Shown: in pieces, positions 51,976 through 61,736 of the stretch
Layout: each line of letters starts with the position of its first letter
Numbering within the stretch: the stretch's first letter is position 1
Assembly: GCA_958295845.1 (NCBI GenBank)
Contig: OY282376.1
Span: 1,873,022 to 1,937,021, forward strand
From: Caldilineaceae bacterium
GTDB lineage: Bacteria > Chloroflexota > Anaerolineae > Caldilineales > Caldilineaceae
Length of the DNA: 64,000 nucleotides
Direction: 5' to 3'
Program-made: the position numbers and the translations under genes
Notes under the pieces: generated by a model
What the model saw: only the letters and a program-made list of their open reading frames with translations
Told to the model about the DNA's origin: nothing
The model's database searches: none

Positions 51976-54900
51976 ATGTCAAAACGCATTCCCCTACTCT
52001 TGCTGCCGTTTTTGATCGCCCTCACATCTCTTGGATGTAATGCGAACACGTCAGAGGGTCCGGCTCTGAGTAGCGCCCTTGCACCAGCTCCAATTGAAGA
52101 GGAACCCTTTGTCGACGTTTTCGTGGACGAATACTCTGATCTCTTCGAGCAGGATTTCGACGAATCAGTTTCCCCGCCCTTTGCGCTAGGCGAAGGCCAG
52201 TCCGACTGGGACCCCGGCCAGGCCCGTCCTCCCCTAGCCGAGACGACGCCTCTTTCACAAGAGCAAATTCAGGATCTGCTGGGCCGTCTGCCTCCCCTCC
52301 AGGAGGAACCGGGTGATGTCGCCCAGGTGCGTCTCCCCGATCAGAACCTTCCCCCGCCGCGCCCCGGCCAGGAAGTGGAACTGCCTTTTCCTCCCCCCGA
52401 AGCCGAGCTGCCCCCTGTTAACCAGGCAGGCGACCCCCTGGCAGTGCTCCGCTTTTCACCCGAAGGCGCTGTCCCTCTCGCACCACAACTGAGCGTAACC
52501 TTCAGTCATCCTATGGTCCCACTCACCACCCACCAGGAGCTGGCCGCGGAGGACATACCGGTCGAGCTCAAGCCCGCAGTCCCCGGCAACTGGCGCTGGG
52601 TGGGCACAAGGACCCTGCTATTTCAAGCCGGCGCTGACAGCAATGGCAGAATGCCTATGGCAACCGAATTCTCGGCCACCATTCCTGCAGGCACTCTGGC
52701 CGCCGACGGGACGAAACTGGCAGAGCCTGTCAGCTGGACCTTCCGGACCCCTGCGCCGACGCTGCAAAACGCCTGGCCGACCCGCGGCCCGGTCGGCCGG
52801 GAACCGGTCCTCTTCGTCGCCTTCGACCAAAACATCGATCCCGCCGCGCTGATCGAATTCATCCAGGTCACCGCCCAGGGCCGCCAGTACACAGTCCGCC
52901 ATGCAAGCCAGGAAGAAATCGCCGCCGATTCCCGCGTTGAACGCCTGATAGCCAGGTCCACGGGAAATAGGTGGCTGGCGTTCGTGTCCGGTGAAACTCT
53001 TCCTGCCGACACCACCGTGACCGTAACAATCACACCCGGTGCCCCGTCCGCCGAGGGTCCTCTCGTTACAGCCCACCCCCAGAGCTACAGCTTCAGGACG
53101 CCCGGCCCGTTTGTGCTCCGACAGCGGGAGTGCGCATGGGGAGGAGACGCCCACTGCCCGCCCAGTACCCCCTTGTCCCTGCGATTCAGCAATCCCATTG
53201 ACACCGAGTCTTTCGACCCTTCCCTCATCTCCATCGAACCGGAGCTCGACTTCGTCTCATACGAAGTCTTCGGCGACTCCATCTGGATCGTAGGTAACAC
53301 CAAGGGAAGAGCCACCTACGACGTGACCGTCGCCGCTGACCTGACAGACCAATTCGGTCAGTCACTGGCCGAGAATGCACAGACCCAGTTCACGATCGGG
53401 CCGGCCGAGGCATTCCTCACCTCCGGGAGCCAAGGCCCGATTACCATTCTGGATCCTTACGGCACTACGTCATTCCCCGTCTACACTGTCAATGTCTACG
53501 CCGTCAATGTGCGCGCCTATCGCGTCGCGCCGGAACAGTTCGTCGAATACCAGCAGTGGCGCAGCAACCACTGGCGCGACGACCGCACCCTGCCCCCCGG
53601 CGAGCTGGTCCTGGAGCGCTCGCTGGAGATTAACCGCCAATTCGACACATTGGTCGAAACAGAAATCGATCTGTCCGGCGCACTCGACAGCGGCACAGGC
53701 CACCTTATCCTGTACATCGAGCCAGAGAGCGGAATCCTCACAGGCCTTCTCGGCAGACAGCTTCAGGACGCGCGCATCATCAGTTGGGTCCAGGTGACCG
53801 AGATCGGCCTGGACGCCTTCGTTGACGCCAATGAGATGTACGTGTGGGCCAACCGTCTGGACGACGGCGCGCCGCTGGCAGACGTAGAGGTCACCCTCTG
53901 GCCGCAGGACGTGCAAGACTCCACGGACGACACCGGCACAGTGCGCTTAGAACTGCCCCGCAATAGCGCCCAACTGCTCCTCGCCCGACGCGGCGATGAT
54001 ATAGCATTCCTGCCCGAAAACCGCTACGAATACTACCGCACCGAAACCGGTTGGAACGGATGGCAGCAGCGCGCAGAGCGCCCCGCCATTCGCTACTTTG
54101 TCTTCGACGATCGCAGAATGTACCGCCCCGGCGAAACTGTCAGCGTCAAAGGCTGGATGCGCCAAATTGAACGCAGCCCGCAAGGGGACGTAAGCCTCCT
54201 GCCAGAAGGGAGGGCCCCTTCGCTCAACTACACAGTTCGTGATTCATCCCATAACCAGATTCACTCGGGCAACGCCACTGTAAATCCCTTGGGGGGTTTC
54301 AACTTCCAGTTCGACCTGCCCGAAAACGTCAATCTGGGTTATGCCTGGATCGAAATACAGTCCGCCTCAGACGACGACCACGAATCACGCTATGACCATG
54401 TCTTTCAGATTCAGGAGTTCCGCCGCCCCGAATACGAAGTCAGCGCTACCGTCAGCGAAGGTCCCCACATCGCCGGAGGCCGCGCCTTGACGACCGTCAG
54501 CGCCAGCTACTTTGCCGGCGGCCCCCTTCCCAACGCAGAAGTAAGTTGGAATGTCGAGGCCTCGGAAGGTTCCTATGAACCACCGAACTGGTCCGAATTC
54601 GTATTTGGAAAATGGTACCCGTGGTGGGGCCATCCAGGACGTTCCGGTTACCTCGGTCGCGCCTCCTTCAGTTCCCGTACCGACGCCGGCGGACAGCACG
54701 TTCTGAGCATTGACTTCAGCCCCCCTGAAGAAGAGCCTGCTACCGATCCGAACGGCAGCGGCGAGACCTCGCCCTTCCCAACCCACATCGACGCTACGGC
54801 CACCGTAATCGACGTCAATCGCCAGGCTTGGAGTAGCAGCGCCGGTCTTCTGCTCCATCCCGCTGACCGCTACGTTGGCCTGCGCACCGCGCGTTACTTC

Positions 54901-57900
54901 GTCGAACAGGGGGAACCCCTGTCCGTTGAAGTCGTCGTAACCGATATCGATGGCAATGCCATCGAGGGCCATCGCGCCGATGTCAGAGCCTCCCTTTTGG
55001 ATTGGGATTATAGCGACGGCGAGTGGATCGAGATTGAAAAAGATACGCAGGAATGTACCCTTGTGACGACAGTCGCCTCCGCACAGAATGCCTCCGAAGA
55101 CGGATTCGCCTCCTGCTCCTTCGAGACCCCTATAGGTGGCGAGTACCGGATCACTGCCACCGTCGTCGACGGCGCCGGCCGGCTCAACCGGACCGAACTG
55201 ACCCGTTGGGTGACAGGCGGTCAGCGCCCGCCCGGCAGCAACCTCGAACGCGAAGAACTTCAGCTCATTCCTGACAACGAAGACTATGCTCCGGGCGATG
55301 TGGCGGAGATCCTGGTTCAAGCGCCCTTCTCCCCGGCAGAAGGTCTCCTGACACTGCGCCGCGACGGCCTTGTCTCCAGCCAGCGCTTCACAATGGACGG
55401 CCCGACCTACACCCTGCGCGTTCCCATCGAAGAGGACCACATCCCCAACATCCATATCCAGGTGGATCTCGTCGGCGCCAGTGAGCGCGTGGACGACGCC
55501 GGCAACGCTCTTTCGGGCTTGCCTCGCCGCCCCGCTTACGCCCGCGGCAGAATCAATCTGACCATACCACCCCTGAGTCGCACTCTCCAGGTCGTTGCGC
55601 AGCCCAAGGCTGCACGTCTCGAGCCCGGCGCAGAAACGATGATCGACGTGTCAGTCTTGGACGCCAGTGGGGCGCCAGTGGCCGGTGCAGAGTTCGCCGT
55701 CGTCGTCGTCGACGAGGCCATCCTGGCCCTGACCGGCTACCAGCTCATCGACCCCATCAGCGTGTTTTACAGTCACCGCGGTCGCGGCGTCAGCGACTAC
55801 TACAACCGTCAAGATCTCCTGCTGGCCAGTTCCCAATCATTGCAAGGTGAGTCCTCGCAGCCGGCCGGAACGCCAGAACCCCCTCAGGCAATGAAGCAGT
55901 CCAGGGCTATGGGCGGGGGGATGGCTGCAGCCCCCGCCGCGATGGCGGAAATGGCCATGGATGAAGACATGGCCGAAGAGTCAAGTGCCGACGACGGTGA
56001 GGGACAGCCGATTCGAGCCCGGTTGGATTTCAATCCTCTTGCCCTCTTCGCGCCCGAAGTTCGTACAGACCAAAACGGCCGCGCCAGCGTACCAATCACA
56101 CTGCCGGATAATCTTACCCGCTACCGGGTGATGGTCGTGGCTGTCGCCGAAGGTAGTTTCTTCGGCGCAGGCGAATCCAGCCTGACCGCCCGCCTGCCCC
56201 TGATGGTCCGCCCCTCAGCCCCGCGCTTCCTGAATTTCGGCGACAGCTTCGAATTGCCCGTCGTTCTGCAAAACCAGACCGATGAACCGATGGAGACGTA
56301 CGCCATCGTACGCGCAGCAAACGCCTTCCTGACTGAGGAGAGCGAACTCGACGGAGCCGCCGGCTTCGCCGTAACCATCCCTGCCAATGACCGCGTAGAG
56401 ATACGCTTCCCAACAAAGACCGCCAGCGCCGGGACCGCCCGATTCCAGTTCGCCGCAATCGATACCAACAATCCCGCCACGGCCGACGCCGCCGAGGTCA
56501 GTCTGCCAGTCTTTACCCCCGCAACAACCGAAGCCTTCGCCGTCTACGGCGAGATCGACGAAAGCGGCGCCGTACTACAACCCGTCCGGCCGCCCGCCGA
56601 CGCCATTCCTGACTACGGCGGTCTCGAACTGACACTTTCCTCCACCGCTCTGCAGGCACTGACCGACGCATTCCTCTATCTGGTAAGCTACCCGTTCGAA
56701 TCCTCCGAACAGATCGCTTCACGCATCCTGGCCGTGGCCGCCCTCCGCGATGTGTTGGCCGCGTTTGACGCCGAAGGTCTGCCCACTTCGGATGAAATTG
56801 AGGCGACTCTGGAAAGAGACCTGCAAACACTGGCAGCGTTGCAGGACTACGGAGGTGGCTTCCCCATCTGGCGGCGCGGCGGCGAAATCTGGCCCTACCA
56901 CAGTGTGCACGTGGCCCATGCCCTCGCACGCGCCCGGCTCAAAGGCTACCCCGTGAATGACGAAATGGTGAGCCGCTCACTTGAATACCTGCGCACCATC
57001 GAGCAGCAGTTCCCCGCCTGGTACGGTGACGATGCACGCCGCGGCCTCTCCGCCTACGCGCTCTATGTTCGCAAACTGCTCAACGACCACGCCCCCGCCA
57101 AGGCGCGGGCACTTGTGACCGACACCGGTCTGGATAACCTTTCTCTTGAAAGCGTCGGCTGGCTGCTCTTCGTCCTGACCGACGACGCCGCTTCGCAATC
57201 GACCGTCACCGAAATGCGCCGATTCCTCAACAACCGGGTCACCGAAACAGCCGCCGCGGCAACGATCGCAACCGGCTATACCGATGGCGACTACCTTCTG
57301 CTCCATTCAAGCCGCCGCCCCGACGCCGTACTGCTGGAGGCCCTCATTGCTGATCAGCCGGACAGCGACCTGATAACCAAACTGGTCCAGGGCCTCCTGG
57401 GCCATCGCACGGCCGGCCGCTGGAGCAACACCCAGGAAAACGTCTGGGTGCTTCTGGCCATGGACCGGTATTTCAACCTCTTTGAAACCCAAACGCCCGA
57501 CTTTGTCGCCAGAATCTGGCTGGGTGAGCAGTTCGCAGCCAGCCCCACATTCCAAGGTCGATCGACTGACAACGTAGGCCTTGACCTGCCCATGCAGTTC
57601 CTCCGCGAAATATCAGGCGACGCCGATGGCGACCTGCCCCTGCTTATCCAGAAAGAGGGCCAGGGCCGGCTTTACTATCGGTTAGGACTGCGCTACGCGC
57701 CCGCCGACCTCAGCCTGGAGCCGGCCGACCACGGCTTCACCGTCGAGCGCGTCTACGAGGCCGTCGACGACCCCGCCGACGTAAGTCGCGATGAAGAAGG
57801 CACTTGGCACATCCGAGCCGGAGCCCGCGTGCGCATCAAGCTGACGATGGTCGCCCCCTCGCGCCGCGTCCACGTTGCCCTGGTGGACCCGCTGCCGGCC

Positions 57901-58203
57901 GGCCTCGAAATCCTCAACCCGGACCTGGCGGTAACAGCCAGTCCCCCGCGCGTTGTAAACAGGACGCAGTCCGGGCGCTGGTGGTGGGCCAGCTGGTATC
58001 AACATCAGAACCTGCGCGACGAACGCGCCGAGGCCTTCACCTCCTACCTGTGGGCCGGCGTCTACGAATACACCTACCTGGCCCGGGCAACGACACCCGG
58101 CGCCTTCGTAGCGCCCCCCGCCAAGGCAGAGGAAATGTACGCGCCGGAAACCTTTGGCCGCACTGGAACCGATTGGGTTGTTGTAGAAGTGGGCGAAGAG
58201 TAA
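51976..58203 (+). CDS. Alpha-2-macroglobulin family lipoprotein, thioester lost
   Basis: A 2075-residue surface or periplasmic lipoprotein. The signal peptide LLLLPFLIALTSLGC ends at lipobox Cys21 and an acidic linker follows. Macroglobulin-like beta domains begin near residue 150 (FSPEGAVPLAPQLSVTFSHPM). The segment RPAIRYFVFDDRRMYRPGETVSVKGW is the MG hallmark. A Met/Ala-rich bait-like stretch (about 1300-1330, AMGGGMAAAPAAMAEMAMDE) precedes the A2M domain (APEVRTDQNGRASVPITLPDNLTRYRVMVVA). In the helical thioester domain the usual YPYGCxEQ reads YPFESSEQ (S1576 in place of Cys), so no thioester can form, as in YfaS-type proteins. It would be a protease trap or scaffold. The ATG at 51976 follows AAGGAG. 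No penicillin-binding protein 1C gene is adjacent. Confidence 0.93.
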   Translation: MSKRIPLLLLPFLIALTSLGCNANTSEGPALSSALAPAPIEEEPFVDVFVDEYSDLFEQDFDESVSPPFALGEGQSDWDPGQARPPLAETTPLSQEQIQDLLGRLPPLQEEPGDVAQVRLPDQNLPPPRPGQEVELPFPPPEAELPPVNQAGDPLAVLRFSPEGAVPLAPQLSVTFSHPMVPLTTHQELAAEDIPVELKPAVPGNWRWVGTRTLLFQAGADSNGRMPMATEFSATIPAGTLAADGTKLAEPVSWTFRTPAPTLQNAWPTRGPVGREPVLFVAFDQNIDPAALIEFIQVTAQGRQYTVRHASQEEIAADSRVERLIARSTGNRWLAFVSGETLPADTTVTVTITPGAPSAEGPLVTAHPQSYSFRTPGPFVLRQRECAWGGDAHCPPSTPLSLRFSNPIDTESFDPSLISIEPELDFVSYEVFGDSIWIVGNTKGRATYDVTVAADLTDQFGQSLAENAQTQFTIGPAEAFLTSGSQGPITILDPYGTTSFPVYTVNVYAVNVRAYRVAPEQFVEYQQWRSNHWRDDRTLPPGELVLERSLEINRQFDTLVETEIDLSGALDSGTGHLILYIEPESGILTGLLGRQLQDARIISWVQVTEIGLDAFVDANEMYVWANRLDDGAPLADVEVTLWPQDVQDSTDDTGTVRLELPRNSAQLLLARRGDDIAFLPENRYEYYRTETGWNGWQQRAERPAIRYFVFDDRRMYRPGETVSVKGWMRQIERSPQGDVSLLPEGRAPSLNYTVRDSSHNQIHSGNATVNPLGGFNFQFDLPENVNLGYAWIEIQSASDDDHESRYDHVFQIQEFRRPEYEVSATVSEGPHIAGGRALTTVSASYFAGGPLPNAEVSWNVEASEGSYEPPNWSEFVFGKWYPWWGHPGRSGYLGRASFSSRTDAGGQHVLSIDFSPPEEEPATDPNGSGETSPFPTHIDATATVIDVNRQAWSSSAGLLLHPADRYVGLRTARYFVEQGEPLSVEVVVTDIDGNAIEGHRADVRASLLDWDYSDGEWIEIEKDTQECTLVTTVASAQNASEDGFASCSFETPIGGEYRITATVVDGAGRLNRTELTRWVTGGQRPPGSNLEREELQLIPDNEDYAPGDVAEILVQAPFSPAEGLLTLRRDGLVSSQRFTMDGPTYTLRVPIEEDHIPNIHIQVDLVGASERVDDAGNALSGLPRRPAYARGRINLTIPPLSRTLQVVAQPKAARLEPGAETMIDVSVLDASGAPVAGAEFAVVVVDEAILALTGYQLIDPISVFYSHRGRGVSDYYNRQDLLLASSQSLQGESSQPAGTPEPPQAMKQSRAMGGGMAAAPAAMAEMAMDEDMAEESSADDGEGQPIRARLDFNPLALFAPEVRTDQNGRASVPITLPDNLTRYRVMVVAVAEGSFFGAGESSLTARLPLMVRPSAPRFLNFGDSFELPVVLQNQTDEPMETYAIVRAANAFLTEESELDGAAGFAVTIPANDRVEIRFPTKTASAGTARFQFAAIDTNNPATADAAEVSLPVFTPATTEAFAVYGEIDESGAVLQPVRPPADAIPDYGGLELTLSSTALQALTDAFLYLVSYPFESSEQIASRILAVAALRDVLAAFDAEGLPTSDEIEATLERDLQTLAALQDYGGGFPIWRRGGEIWPYHSVHVAHALARARLKGYPVNDEMVSRSLEYLRTIEQQFPAWYGDDARRGLSAYALYVRKLLNDHAPAKARALVTDTGLDNLSLESVGWLLFVLTDDAASQSTVTEMRRFLNNRVTETAAAATIATGYTDGDYLLLHSSRRPDAVLLEALIADQPDSDLITKLVQGLLGHRTAGRWSNTQENVWVLLAMDRYFNLFETQTPDFVARIWLGEQFAASPTFQGRSTDNVGLDLPMQFLREISGDADGDLPLLIQKEGQGRLYYRLGLRYAPADLSLEPADHGFTVERVYEAVDDPADVSRDEEGTWHIRAGARVRIKLTMVAPSRRVHVALVDPLPAGLEILNPDLAVTASPPRVVNRTQSGRWWWASWYQHQNLRDERAEAFTSYLWAGVYEYTYLARATTPGAFVAPPAKAEEMYAPETFGRTGTDWVVVEVGEE

Positions 58204-58216
58204 GAGGACGCTGCCT

Positions 58217-59086
58217 TTACGAATTCTTGGCCGAACCGGCACCTTGGCTTTCACAACTGCCTAGGTGTTTCTGGATTTCCAGCCAGATTTCGTTAAGTTC
58301 CAGCCGCGCAATCCACTGCGAAAGATAGTCCTGTTCCAGACTGTCTTCTCCAACCGTAGTTATAATGCTGCCTATGTCGCGAATATGTTTGGGCTGGCTG
58401 CTAAGACCGTAGTACTGAAGCTTATACAGGATCAGGTCCTCAGGAGAATGCACGAATGCCTCGCCGATTCTCGGACCGAAGTCAACAAGTAGGCGTCGCT
58501 GCAGCGCACTCGCTCGCAGGGCATCACCGGGCCGCAAAAGGAATATCTCCAACTTATATCCTGTAGGCAGGTGGACGGCGTTTAACGGTAGGTCAGCGGG
58601 CGCGAGAATAAGGTCGAGCATCACTTCAACAGGCACCAGCATTTCTCTTTTCTTCAACGCCTCAGAGAGAGAGGCCATTTGCTCAACCGGCAAATCGACT
58701 ACGACATCAAAGTCCCGTGTTGTCCGAGCCTCTCCCCATCCCCAAACGGCAACGGCTCCTCCCACCAAATACGTGATCCTCGTCTCTTCTAGCGCATCAA
58801 GGACCTCGCGAACGAAATTCCCGAATTCCTGTTGCGGATCCTCTGCCACCGCCTCCCTCCCGTCCACTACTGCCTTGCGCGCGAATCCGAGCGACATCCC
58901 TTCAGTCAGTTCTGGCCTGAGTGTCCGTAATCGATAGGACGCGACTTCCTCAGCGATTCGTATCATCGAGAGTCCTTGTTGCGACCGTTGTGCCGCCGAC
59001 AACCTCCGGGTAACCTCGAACTGCGCCGGATCGATATCCCTCAGCGCACCTGCGATCTCCCGCTCTTGCTTGTCTGTGAGAGGCAT
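58217..59086 (-). CDS. Nucleotidyltransferase-fold protein
   Basis: A 289-residue protein. The C-terminal part has the minimal nucleotidyltransferase core: YLVGGAVAVWGWGEARTTRDFDVVVDLP (about 105-132), with the Gly-Gly and the DFDVVV metal aspartates. KLEIFLLRPGDALRASAL and SPEDLILYKLQYY follow, as in AbiEii- or DUF6036-like proteins. The N-terminal ~90 residues form a separate helical region (AAQRSQQGLSMIRIAEEVASYRL) resembling the small partner often found upstream of such enzymes. It may therefore be a fused antitoxin-toxin or regulatory pair, which is inference. It is convergent with the alpha-2-macroglobulin gene, 13 bases apart. Confidence 0.78.
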   Translation of the reverse strand: MPLTDKQEREIAGALRDIDPAQFEVTRRLSAAQRSQQGLSMIRIAEEVASYRLRTLRPELTEGMSLGFARKAVVDGREAVAEDPQQEFGNFVREVLDALEETRITYLVGGAVAVWGWGEARTTRDFDVVVDLPVEQMASLSEALKKREMLVPVEVMLDLILAPADLPLNAVHLPTGYKLEIFLLRPGDALRASALQRRLLVDFGPRIGEAFVHSPEDLILYKLQYYGLSSQPKHIRDIGSIITTVGEDSLEQDYLSQWIARLELNEIWLEIQKHLGSCESQGAGSAKNS

Positions 59087-59152
59087 CTGTGGCTTCCCTG
59101 CTCGTCCTGCAGCGCCTTTGAATAGAGGCTTTGATTTCCTGGAGCCGATACA

Positions 59153-60433
59153 TCAGTCTGTGGGCAAGTTGTCCTGCGAGTTGCCCATAGACCGTTTCCA
59201 GTCGAGCCTTCCCAATCGCACCACGACCCGCTGCATTATCGCTTGCGCGACCTCGTCTTTGCTCATGAGCGGCCAGGCCTCCCGGTTGCCCCCGCGCTCG
59301 AAAAGAGTTACCCGATTCGTATCCACCGCGAAGCCGCTGTCAGGCGCGCTCACGTCGTTGAGAACGACCAGATCAAGGTTTTTCCCCTTCAACTTGGCAA
59401 CAGCATTCGCCTCCAAATCGTTCGTCTCCGCCGCGAACCCGATGACGAGCTTCGGACCCGGCCCGCTCTTCTCCCGCTGACTTCCTACCTCATGCAGAAT
59501 ATCCGGCGTCCTTTCCAATGAAATGACCTGCTGCTGCGGCGATTTCTTTAGCTTGTAGTCAGAGCTGTCTGTCGGGCGGTAATCGGCCACGGCCGCCGCG
59601 CCGATCAGGACATCCGTCTTCGACAGCTCTTCCATAACCGCCGTATGCATCTGCTGGGCCGTATGCACCGGTACCAGCGTTATGCCGCCCGGCGGATGCA
59701 CTGCCAGGGGCGCGTGCACCAGTACAGTTTCCGCGCCCAAATCACGCGCCGCCCGCGCCAGCGCCGCCCCCATCTTTCCCGTGGAGTGATTGCCTACAAA
59801 TCGGACGGGGTCAATCGGCTCCCGGGTACCACCGGCCGTGATCACCACGCGCAACCCGTCCAGGGGTCCCCCCCGACCGATCACCTTGCACGCCTCCTCA
59901 AAGATCTCCTCCGGCTCCGCCACACGGCCCTCTCCCACCTCGCCAGAGGCCAGCCGCCCCTCAGCCGGTCCGACAAAGTCGACGCCCCAATCTTGCAAAA
60001 TCTCCACGTTGCGCATCGTCGCCGGATGCGTCCACATGTTGGTCTCCATCGCCGGCGCCAGCAGCATCGGACCCTTGTAGCTTAACGCTGTTATGCTCAA
60101 CAGATCATCGCTCAGACCGAGGGCAAGGCGGGCGATCGTGTGCGCCGTCGCCGGCGCGATGACAAACAGGTCCGCTGCATGCGCCAGTGCCACGTGGCCG
60201 ATCCGCAACCGGCCGGCATCATGCCAGAACTCGAATGTATCGGTCGCAACGCTCCGCTGCGTGATCGCCTGGAAGGTCACCGGCGCAACGAACTTGGCCG
60301 CCGAGTGAGTCATGATCACGTCCACCATTGCATTCGCCTGCGTAAGGCGGCTGGCCAGAGTAACTGACTTGTAAGCCGCGATGCCGCCGCTGATGCCGAG
60401 CATGATACGTTTGCCGGAAAGAATCGGGGCCAT
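59153..60433 (-). CDS. coaBC: Phosphopantothenoylcysteine decarboxylase / phosphopantothenate-cysteine ligase
   Basis: A bifunctional CoA-biosynthesis enzyme (426 aa). The N-terminal flavin-dependent decarboxylase has LGISGGIAAYKSVTLASRL, PVTFQAITQRSV, FVIAPATAHTIARLALGLSDDLL and APAMETNMW. The C-terminal ligase has VVITAGGTREPIDPVRFVGNHSTGKMG, the AAAVADYRPTDSSDYKLKK motif with the catalytic Lys, and VIGFAAETND. Two motif positions differ from E. coli Dfp: PASANT reads PATAHT, and the substrate-lid LACG reads LASG. Variants of both occur in other phyla, so activity is still expected. GAGGTGG precedes the ATG. It sits between the nucleotidyltransferase and enolase-superfamily genes on one strand. 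Confidence 0.95.
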   Translation of the reverse strand: MAPILSGKRIMLGISGGIAAYKSVTLASRLTQANAMVDVIMTHSAAKFVAPVTFQAITQRSVATDTFEFWHDAGRLRIGHVALAHAADLFVIAPATAHTIARLALGLSDDLLSITALSYKGPMLLAPAMETNMWTHPATMRNVEILQDWGVDFVGPAEGRLASGEVGEGRVAEPEEIFEEACKVIGRGGPLDGLRVVITAGGTREPIDPVRFVGNHSTGKMGAALARAARDLGAETVLVHAPLAVHPPGGITLVPVHTAQQMHTAVMEELSKTDVLIGAAAVADYRPTDSSDYKLKKSPQQQVISLERTPDILHEVGSQREKSGPGPKLVIGFAAETNDLEANAVAKLKGKNLDLVVLNDVSAPDSGFAVDTNRVTLFERGGNREAWPLMSKDEVAQAIMQRVVVRLGRLDWKRSMGNSQDNLPTD

Positions 60434-60492
60434 GAGTTAGTTCCACCTCGGTCGATGTTGGACAATCCGTCCCCACAGAGAGGGAACCCGGA

Positions 60493-61659
60493 TCAGGAAT
60501 CGGCGATCCCGCCGTCCCGGTGGCGGGCAAGATAGGACTGGTAAGAGTTCCGCATCGCCTCCGAACCGAAGTCCGGCGCATGGCGGGCGCACGCTGCCTC
60601 ATCCACCTCAACGCCAAGACCCGGCTTTTCAGGCGGCAAAATGTGGCCGTCGACCACCTTCATCGGTTCGACGACAAACTCCGTCATCGATAGTGGCATA
60701 TCGTCTGGATCAACCATCTCCTGAATGACAAAGTTGGGCGTCGTGAAATCCACGTGAACGCAGGCCGCCGTCGAGATCGGCCCGTACGGGTTGTGGGGGG
60801 CGAGCCCGGCGTAGTACACCTCCGCCAGCGCGGCAATACGTCGAACTTCGCTGATTCCCCCGGCGTGGCACGCGTCCGGCTGCAACAAGCTCGCCGCGCC
60901 CGTCTCGAGTATCTCGCGAAAGCCCCAGCGCGTAAACAGTCGCTCGCCCGTGGCAATGGGGATATTCGTCGCCCGGGCCACCTGCGCCATCGCCGCCGGG
61001 TTCTCCGCCTGAACCGGCTCCTCCATGAAAAACGGGTAGTAGGGCTCAAATCGATGAGCATAGCGAATAGCCATCTGCGGCGTAACCCGTCCGTGCATGT
61101 CAAGCAGAATGTCGACGTCGCTGCCGACCGCTTCTCGCGTAGCTTTCAGGCCGGCCTCAGCCTCATCCAATAACCTCGGCCCATCCAGGATGTTTGTAAT
61201 CGGGATCGGCACGGTCTTGACGGCGTCCCAGCCTTTGGCCGCCTTGGACAGAGCGCTTTCCGCCATCGCATCGGGCGTGTCGCCCCCAAAGTGCGTGTAC
61301 ATCCGCACACGGTCCCGGACCTTTCCACCAAGAAGCTCATAGATCGGCTTGCCCGCCTCTTTGCCCTTGATGTCCCACAACGCCTGATCGATACCCGAAA
61401 GTGCCGACAGGCCAATGACGCCCTGTCTCCAGAATCCGCTCCGATACAGAACCTGCCAGCAATGTTCCACCTCAAGTGGACTGAAACCCAGGATCATCGG
61501 CTCCATATCCTGTACACAGCCCGCCACGGCACGCGGCTTACCCTCAACAGTGGCTTCTCCCCAGCCCACCAGCCCGGGCTGATCCGTCTCGACCTTGATA
61601 AAGACAAGTGTACGCCGCTCCCCTTGCGCGAAAATCGGTCTGATTGCCGTGATCTTCAT
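60493..61659 (-). CDS. Mandelate racemase/enolase-superfamily sugar-acid dehydratase
   Basis: A 388-residue enolase-superfamily enzyme most like galactonate/mannonate-type dehydratases. Metal ligands are in DILLDMHGRVTP (Asp, with the D-x-H catalytic His), FFMEEPVQAEN (Glu) and IATGERLFTRWGF (Glu). HNPYGPISTAAC supplies the C-terminal catalytic His. The N-terminal capping domain starts MKITAIRPIFAQ, and the stretch SALSGIDQALWDIKGKEAGKP is family-typical. Expected chemistry is dehydration of a sugar acid to a 2-keto-3-deoxy acid. The ATG at 61659, behind GGGAG, is chosen over a frame open to 61971. It lies 77 bases after the CCA/DHH gene and 59 before coaBC. Confidence 0.92.
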   Translation of the reverse strand: MKITAIRPIFAQGERRTLVFIKVETDQPGLVGWGEATVEGKPRAVAGCVQDMEPMILGFSPLEVEHCWQVLYRSGFWRQGVIGLSALSGIDQALWDIKGKEAGKPIYELLGGKVRDRVRMYTHFGGDTPDAMAESALSKAAKGWDAVKTVPIPITNILDGPRLLDEAEAGLKATREAVGSDVDILLDMHGRVTPQMAIRYAHRFEPYYPFFMEEPVQAENPAAMAQVARATNIPIATGERLFTRWGFREILETGAASLLQPDACHAGGISEVRRIAALAEVYYAGLAPHNPYGPISTAACVHVDFTTPNFVIQEMVDPDDMPLSMTEFVVEPMKVVDGHILPPEKPGLGVEVDEAACARHAPDFGSEAMRNSYQSYLARHRDGGIADS

Positions 61660-61736
61660 GGTAGTCTCCCTCGTGAATGCAAGCGACCCGCGCTCTCTCA
61701 CTGTGCAAAAGCGACTGGCGCCGCCGTCCAGGCTGC

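Noticed and set aside
54385..55455. 356-codon minus-strand frame opposite the alpha-2-macroglobulin gene
   Set aside because: Antisense shadow; Gly/Asp-rich product without motifs.
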